The notes beneath the pieces were generated by a model. That model did no database searches. It had not been told where the DNA came from and saw only the letters and a list, made by a program, of their open reading frames with translations. From IMG/VR virus record IMGVR_UViG_3300036770_004723, positions 1-64,000 of that record: a stretch of DNA of 64,000 nucleotides. One strand, given 5' to 3'. Origin of the DNA: a virus. Below, piece after piece: positions 59,812 to 64,000 of this stretch (positions are counted from its first letter, which is position 1; each line of letters opens with the position of its first letter). The translations under genes and the position numbers were made by a program.

Positions 59812-60612
59812 TTAAATGGTAAAGGCAGACCTACGGTTCTTGCGTCCTGTTCTAATCTCTTCTGTTGCTGAACAATGAACCCAACCACTAAATGCACCTG
59901 TACTTGGATTATGAAATTCCAAAATTAACTGGTCATATTGAATACCGCTAGAGTTTTTAATCCAATCCCATAGTGCTTTATTACCTAAAGAACCTTTGAT
60001 TTCAAAATCAACTGCTTCGCCTCGTGGATGTTGCTTACTGCTGTAGTAGTTATTCCACAAGTGCAGTAAAATAGCATACGAATCCATTTTGGAATTAGTT
60101 GCGTTTTTAATTAAATCACGTAAGAACATAGTAGCGTGTACAAAAGTAATTAATGTATCAGCAGTAGGTTCGCTATTACTACTACGCTTGTAAGTTTTTT
60201 GAATGTACTTAGAAAATCCATCACGATAAGTCGCTGCGTACTCTACTTCAGGTCCGCGATACCAGCTATTAGGCGTAAAACTCCCAAATTTAGATCTACA
60301 TACTTCCAAAACATTTGCAGCTGTGTACCTAGCGTTTTCAATTATATCAATACGATTGGCTGGAACTCTATTCTCAAGGCCGTATTTTTTAGCGTTATCG
60401 CTGGCAATCAATTCTTTATACGTGAAGTTATCACTTAATTCTTCATTCATATTTATATCAAGATACCCATCCTTATCAAGATCTTTATATCGATCACTGA
60501 GTTGGTCTCGAATTTGTTCTATAGTAAAGAGTTTTTGGTTAACAATTGCTTTTTTAGGTGCCAAATTTTCTTTGGCTAACAAAGTATAAGGATTTGATTC
60601 TGTGATATACAT
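59812..60612 (-). CDS. M15-type peptidase endolysin, 266 aa
   Basis: A zinc-dependent peptidase that cuts peptidoglycan cross-links. Metal ligands are His195 and Asp202 in QHPRGEAVDF and His246 in WVHCS, with the substrate Arg119 in NSWYRG. NFTYKELIASDNA and ENARYTAANVLEVCRSKFG match the start of the M15_3 domain. A helical stretch of about 55 residues (135-190) is inserted between SWYRG and the HxxGxAxDF motif. The N-terminal 60 residues are an extension with an EF-hand-like calcium loop DLDKDGYLD (44-52). There is no signal peptide, so holin-dependent release is expected; the holin-like gene is on the other strand at 55995. AAGGTATTCGTC precedes the ATG. Confidence 0.85.
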   Translation of the reverse strand: MYITESNPYTLLAKENLAPKKAIVNQKLFTIEQIRDQLSDRYKDLDKDGYLDINMNEELSDNFTYKELIASDNAKKYGLENRVPANRIDIIENARYTAANVLEVCRSKFGSFTPNSWYRGPEVEYAATYRDGFSKYIQKTYKRSSNSEPTADTLITFVHATMFLRDLIKNATNSKMDSYAILLHLWNNYYSSKQHPRGEAVDFEIKGSLGNKALWDWIKNSSGIQYDQLILEFHNPSTGAFSGWVHCSATEEIRTGRKNRRSAFTI

Positions 60613-60624
60613 GACGAATACCTT

Positions 60625-61221
60625 TTATTTAGTTACGTAATTACGAAAACGTGTTTTTCTTGCAGGTTCTTCATTAAATGTTTTTCTAATTTTTTCAACA
60701 AAATCATTAAATTTGTCGGTATTTTTCTTATTACAGTACAGTCGATGAATGGATCCTACTTTATTAGATAGGTCTGGATTGCCCATTATACCTGCAAGAT
60801 AATGATTAAGGCAAACGTATTGTAAATGACTATCCAGCTCAAGATATAGATTATACGGCATTTGTACTCTATTACATACTTCAATACAGTCAAAGGGATA
60901 TCCTTTATAGTAAAGAACTTGACGTCCAATAGACTCTAAGTACTTAGCCATGTCGGAACCGTAAACATCATAATGTAGTGCAGTGTAGTATTCACTTACT
61001 TCAAAAGTATTTGCCAGACATTTTATACTCATTAACTTAATGCCGTATTTAATACAGACGATATCAAGAATATCATTAAGTTTTTTTACAAGTACCGAAT
61101 GTCCTTCAATAAAACTAGTTAAATTCAAAAGAGCTTGTTCTTTATTTTTACCTGTGATCAAAGATTTTGAGTAAAAGTTCATCAAAGAATTTAATTCAGC
61201 TTTAAATTTGTCTTCACGCAT
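60625..61221 (-). CDS. Hypothetical protein, 198 aa
   Basis: Not recognised. Helical and soluble, with several Cys and Tyr in a YYKGYPFDCIEVCNRVQMPYN stretch, and a basic C terminus (EPARKTRFRNYVTK). AAGGTATATTAA precedes ATG 61221, which overlaps the 261-residue gene by 8 nt. The endolysin gene follows 12 nt downstream. No function is assigned. Confidence 0.75.
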   Translation of the reverse strand: MREDKFKAELNSLMNFYSKSLITGKNKEQALLNLTSFIEGHSVLVKKLNDILDIVCIKYGIKLMSIKCLANTFEVSEYYTALHYDVYGSDMAKYLESIGRQVLYYKGYPFDCIEVCNRVQMPYNLYLELDSHLQYVCLNHYLAGIMGNPDLSNKVGSIHRLYCNKKNTDKFNDFVEKIRKTFNEEPARKTRFRNYVTK

Positions 61222-61999
61222 TTAATATACCTTGTTCTTGCAGAAAATCAAGATACGGGATATTACTGGCATCTGATTTTAAATTAATTATAAGGCTAGT
61301 AAATTCTTTATTTATTTTAATGGATTCAGCTTGAGGATAACCGAAGTACTTTGGCTCTAGATAATTAGTCATGTCTATTTTATACTTACGTCGTAGTGTA
61401 AGAGTTAACTCTACAACCCAATTACATAATTCCCACTCACGTATTGAGTCACGTTTAGCCGAGGACCAAAGTGAATCAAGACTATATTTGATCTCTAGTA
61501 CAATTTGAACACTGGTCAATATTTCTTTATTTTCAGAGAAAAGTTTAGGTAAATCACTTATGTTTTTGAGCATATTCAAATCAATATATCTGTTTAATCT
61601 TGTGCAAATAGGGAAAGCATCAGAGGTGTTGTTTTCAAAACATGTGGAATACTTAACATAAGGTACTTTATTTATTTTGAAAACCGTTAAAAACACAGAA
61701 TCGAATTTATTATTTTCTACAAATGAAAAATTACCTATCAATTTTTCCATAGCAATGTCTACAGGTATAAGGTTCAAATAGATAGGAATGTCATAAAGAG
61801 AGCCAATAGCAGAGTCACAACTTTTTTTATCGGCACTGGGTAGATAGCAAGATTGTACTTTGCCTCTATTTACGTAAAATACTTTAAATTTGTTTTTCTC
61901 AAGAATCTCTTTATTAGCAGGATCCTCAAGAATTGTAAGATCTTGATTTGCTAAAGACACGTAGCATTGTGCAACTTTTGGATCAATGCTGGTTTTCAT
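61214..61999 (-). CDS. Hypothetical protein, 261 aa
   Basis: Not recognised. Mixed alpha/beta. The middle contains FDSVFLTVFKINKVPYVKYSTCFE, followed by helices and REWELCNWVVELTLTLRRKYKID. No membrane span. AAGGCCAAACT precedes ATG 61999. Part of the minus-strand unit downstream of the exonuclease. No function is assigned. Confidence 0.75.
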   Translation of the reverse strand: MKTSIDPKVAQCYVSLANQDLTILEDPANKEILEKNKFKVFYVNRGKVQSCYLPSADKKSCDSAIGSLYDIPIYLNLIPVDIAMEKLIGNFSFVENNKFDSVFLTVFKINKVPYVKYSTCFENNTSDAFPICTRLNRYIDLNMLKNISDLPKLFSENKEILTSVQIVLEIKYSLDSLWSSAKRDSIREWELCNWVVELTLTLRRKYKIDMTNYLEPKYFGYPQAESIKINKEFTSLIINLKSDASNIPYLDFLQEQGILNA

Positions 62000-62010
62000 A
62001 GTTTGGCCTT

Positions 62011-62643
62011 TTATTGAGAACAGTCTTTTAAATATCTAGGTATGAGAATATGATTACTTTGTGAAATTTCTTTAAAGAAGCTGTGTTCTTTATTTAAATA
62101 CTGTGGAATAAAAACAGTTAGTTCGTGGTCAGCCATGTCCAAACATCTAAGTAAAACACTTTGAATATCAAGCCAAGGCGTAGAATAACTGCTTTCTGCA
62201 CCAAAATAAGTTAGACCAAATTTAAAAGAATTTCCATGTATTTTTTCCAAATCTTTTATCAGATCTTTAAATCCACACTCAAATTTATCTAGATCAACAT
62301 GTGTTTTCTTATTGTAAGGCAAACGTTTACCAAAAGATGTTTGTACATATAAATGGCTAACGTTCAGTATATGTTCTGAAATACTATTAGATGCCCCAAC
62401 AATACTCCGTGTAAAATAATTAGTTTTTAATTCGGTACTTACATAAGTACCGAGTCTATTCGCGTCGGAAACTTTTGGTACTGAAGCCAAGACATTTATA
62501 AAGTTTTCTTGTATTACTTTTACTGCACCACGGGCAACTTGTGCAGTATTATGAGGAAGAACTAGTGCGGTATGTTTATTCAGAGTTTGATATACAATTA
62601 AATCTAGAACGTTATAGGTACTAGCATAAACTATTTTAGACAT
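62011..62643 (-). CDS. Hypothetical protein, 210 aa
   Basis: Not recognised. ATG 62643 with AGGTTAACATTG upstream is preferred to the TTG one codon earlier. Alpha/beta appearance with VYASTYNVLDLIVYQTLN at the start, HTALVLPHNTAQVARGAVK, and ELTVFIPQYLNKEHSFFKEI near the end. It lies between the exonuclease (13 nt upstream) and the 261-residue gene. No function is assigned. Confidence 0.75.
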   Translation of the reverse strand: MSKIVYASTYNVLDLIVYQTLNKHTALVLPHNTAQVARGAVKVIQENFINVLASVPKVSDANRLGTYVSTELKTNYFTRSIVGASNSISEHILNVSHLYVQTSFGKRLPYNKKTHVDLDKFECGFKDLIKDLEKIHGNSFKFGLTYFGAESSYSTPWLDIQSVLLRCLDMADHELTVFIPQYLNKEHSFFKEISQSNHILIPRYLKDCSQ

Positions 62644-62656
62644 CAATGTTAACCTA

Positions 62657-63619
62657 TTAAATAGTTAATGTTGGCTTGAACTCAAAAGATTTTTCTAGTT
62701 TTCTTACTTTCTTTTCTACTTCTTTTAGGTCAGGCACGAGGTAAGAACTTATTTTTTTATCAACTTTTAAATCTGTTTTAATGGTTACAAGTTCTCTACA
62801 CATAAGGGCAAGAGACTGATAGAAAGGATCTGATAACTTTTTACCTAAAGCGCCTTTATGTTGAGCAGACAAGATTTCTTCAAGTGTATCGTATTCTTGA
62901 ATTAGTTTAATTGCTGTTTTTTCACCTAACCCCGGTATACCTGGAATGTTATCAGACGCATCGCCACAAAGAGCCAGAAAATCAACAAAAGTAGAAGGCA
63001 ATACACCATATTTCATCAAACAGTCTTGATAAGTAACCGTTAATTCTTCACAGTTAGCTTGTTTAGGTAAACGTAGTCTTGTATCAGGTTTTAATAATTG
63101 GGCAAAATCTCCATCACGACTATGTATAAGTTTTCTACATTTCAGTTGAAAGCATAAACTACCTATAACATCATCAGCTTCACCTAAAGGACTTCTAATA
63201 GTTTGAATGCCACGAGCTTTTAAGATTTCAATGGCCATATCAATTTGAGGTCTCAGGATTGAAGATTTTTCGTCGTTCTCTCTATTTCCTTTATAGCCTG
63301 TTAAGAACTTTTCGGCCAATTTATTTGCATTTTCACCAACAGCATAACTTAAAAATGTTTGCATTAAAAGCTTACGGTAGTCGCTTCCTTTTTTATGGTC
63401 AAAGACAACTACAAGATTAATACTATCGTTTGTACGTAATCTTCTTTCCATCAAATGATTTATCATTGCAAGGAAAGTCTTTAAAGCCCCTGTAGGTACT
63501 CCTTTGCTTGTATGCAACTTTTGAGATTCTGCATTAGCATAAAACGCACGATTCATAAAGTTGTGGCCGTCAACTATATCCAAAACTTTTGACGCTTTTC
63601 CTGATTTAGTTTTTTTCAT
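62657..63619 (-). CDS. 5'-3' exonuclease / flap endonuclease, 320 aa
   Basis: Related to T5 D15-type and Pol I N-terminal nucleases, which remove primers and trim flaps. The acidic metal-binding blocks are present: VDGHNFMNRAF, VVVFDHKKGSDYRK, GEADDVIGSL, HSRDGDFAQLL and CGDASDNIPGIPGLGEKTA (the last is the helix-hairpin-helix DNA-binding motif). Length and order match single-domain phage enzymes. GGAAAAGATGCG precedes ATG 63619, and the CTGTAAATA motif lies 32 nt upstream. Probably the first gene of the unit that ends at the 57609-57635 terminator, and a partner of the RNase H in primer removal. Confidence 0.93.
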   Translation of the reverse strand: MKKTKSGKASKVLDIVDGHNFMNRAFYANAESQKLHTSKGVPTGALKTFLAMINHLMERRLRTNDSINLVVVFDHKKGSDYRKLLMQTFLSYAVGENANKLAEKFLTGYKGNRENDEKSSILRPQIDMAIEILKARGIQTIRSPLGEADDVIGSLCFQLKCRKLIHSRDGDFAQLLKPDTRLRLPKQANCEELTVTYQDCLMKYGVLPSTFVDFLALCGDASDNIPGIPGLGEKTAIKLIQEYDTLEEILSAQHKGALGKKLSDPFYQSLALMCRELVTIKTDLKVDKKISSYLVPDLKEVEKKVRKLEKSFEFKPTLTI

Positions 63620-63651
63620 CGCATCTTTTCCGCTTATATGTTTATACTAAG

Positions 63652-63660
63652 TATTTACAG
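63652..63660 (-). promoter_or_regulatory. CTGTAAATA promoter-like motif
   Basis: Third exact minus-strand CTGTAAATA, 32 nt before the exonuclease start. The surrounding sequence (ACTGTAAATACTTAG) is also similar to the site before RNase H (TCTGTAAATACTATAG). It lies in the 43-nt gap after the 103-residue gene. Confidence 0.6.
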
Positions 63661-63662
63661 TA

Positions 63663-63974
63663 TTAATGCTGCCAACTATTATTATTTTTAATTATTTCTT
63701 GATTTGGATGTTTTTCCAGATACTCACGTAGATTGCCATATAGCTTTCGTGTGTTCAATTTTCTGTCGGACATATAACAATAACAGGTTAGCTTATCATC
63801 AGAATCTAACATAGGTAAACACTGTTTTACTTTTTCCATGAAGTTAAACATAAAATTGTGTGCATCATTTACATCAGATGTTTCGCAGAGAATAACTGTT
63901 TTAACCCCACTTAAAGTATTTTTAGCAAAATGCGGTACGGTAAGAACGCTAGAATGTACAAGTTGAATTTCCAT
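63663..63974 (-). CDS. Hypothetical protein, 103 aa
   Basis: Not recognised. Small alpha/beta protein (VKTVILCETSDVNDAHNFMFNFMEKV, then LTCYCYMSDRK and a helical basic end). AAGGATTATGCT precedes ATG 63974. Its stop is just before the CTGTAAATA motif of the exonuclease unit, so it probably belongs to an upstream unit outside the window. No function is assigned. Confidence 0.7.
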   Translation of the reverse strand: MEIQLVHSSVLTVPHFAKNTLSGVKTVILCETSDVNDAHNFMFNFMEKVKQCLPMLDSDDKLTCYCYMSDRKLNTRKLYGNLREYLEKHPNQEIIKNNNSWQH

Positions 63975-64000
63975 AGCATAATCCTTGAGTTGTGTTTGGT

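Overview
The window is part of the genome of a large, AT-rich, tailed bacteriophage with a contractile tail (myovirus type). The evidence is a PAAR spike tip, a T4 gp25-like and a gp6/J-like baseplate wedge protein, and a long run of tail-fibre genes. Phage-type DNA metabolism genes (thymidylate synthase, RNase H, 5'-3' exonuclease, MazG-like pyrophosphohydrolase) and a lysis module are also present. A lipoprotein with a C-terminal hydrophobic segment (spanin-like) and a secreted periplasmic-binding-like protein point to a Gram-negative host. The host cannot be named from the sequence. TAA, TAG and TGA all serve as ordinary stops. No tRNA gene, CRISPR array or insertion sequence was recognised.

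Layout. (1) 1-364: intergenic, with two divergent sigma70-like promoters, hairpins, a leftward terminator and a 29-residue membrane peptide gene. (2) 365-7186, minus strand: an operon of unrecognised genes that includes one clear paralogous pair. (3) 7358-11116, minus: an unknown gene, a DNA methyltransferase broken by one in-frame TAA, thyA, and two small genes. (4) 11224-15036, minus: five consecutive genes sharing an N-terminal nonapeptide, an unknown 340-residue protein, and RNase HI. (5) 15092-57595, plus: baseplate wedge genes, a 1547-residue Ig-repeat wedge protein, collagen-like and Hint-domain fibre genes, a four-gene membrane/secreted cassette, a fibre gene of unusual base composition, a 13-kb array of about 15 paralogous adhesin-like genes, and the holin/spanin lysis genes. 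(6) 57636-63974, minus: MazG-like enzyme, P-loop kinase, M15 peptidase endolysin, unknown genes, and the 5'-3' exonuclease. A perfect bidirectional terminator at 57609-57635 separates the convergent blocks 5 and 6.

How the genes work together. The plus-strand block builds the distal tail: spike tip, wedge, then fibres and adhesins. Its organisation suggests extensive duplication and shuffling of receptor-binding modules: four collagen-like paralogues each with one cysteine in the tenth triplet, two glycine-rich stalks ending in Hint domains, repeated beta-sandwich modules, and the A/B/C adhesin array. The minus-strand blocks look like nucleotide metabolism, replication and accessory genes. 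Three minus-strand genes have the same CTGTAAATA motif 32-33 nt before the start codon, one base from the T4 late-promoter core TATAAATA, so a phage-specific promoter class is likely.

The most novel items are the A/B/C adhesin array with its duplicated A-A-B triad, the Hint pair (one intact, one degenerate), the collagen family with its invariant cysteine, the Calx-beta domain split by a large insert, the shared N-terminal tag on five adjacent proteins, and the secreted/membrane cassette inside the fibre operon.
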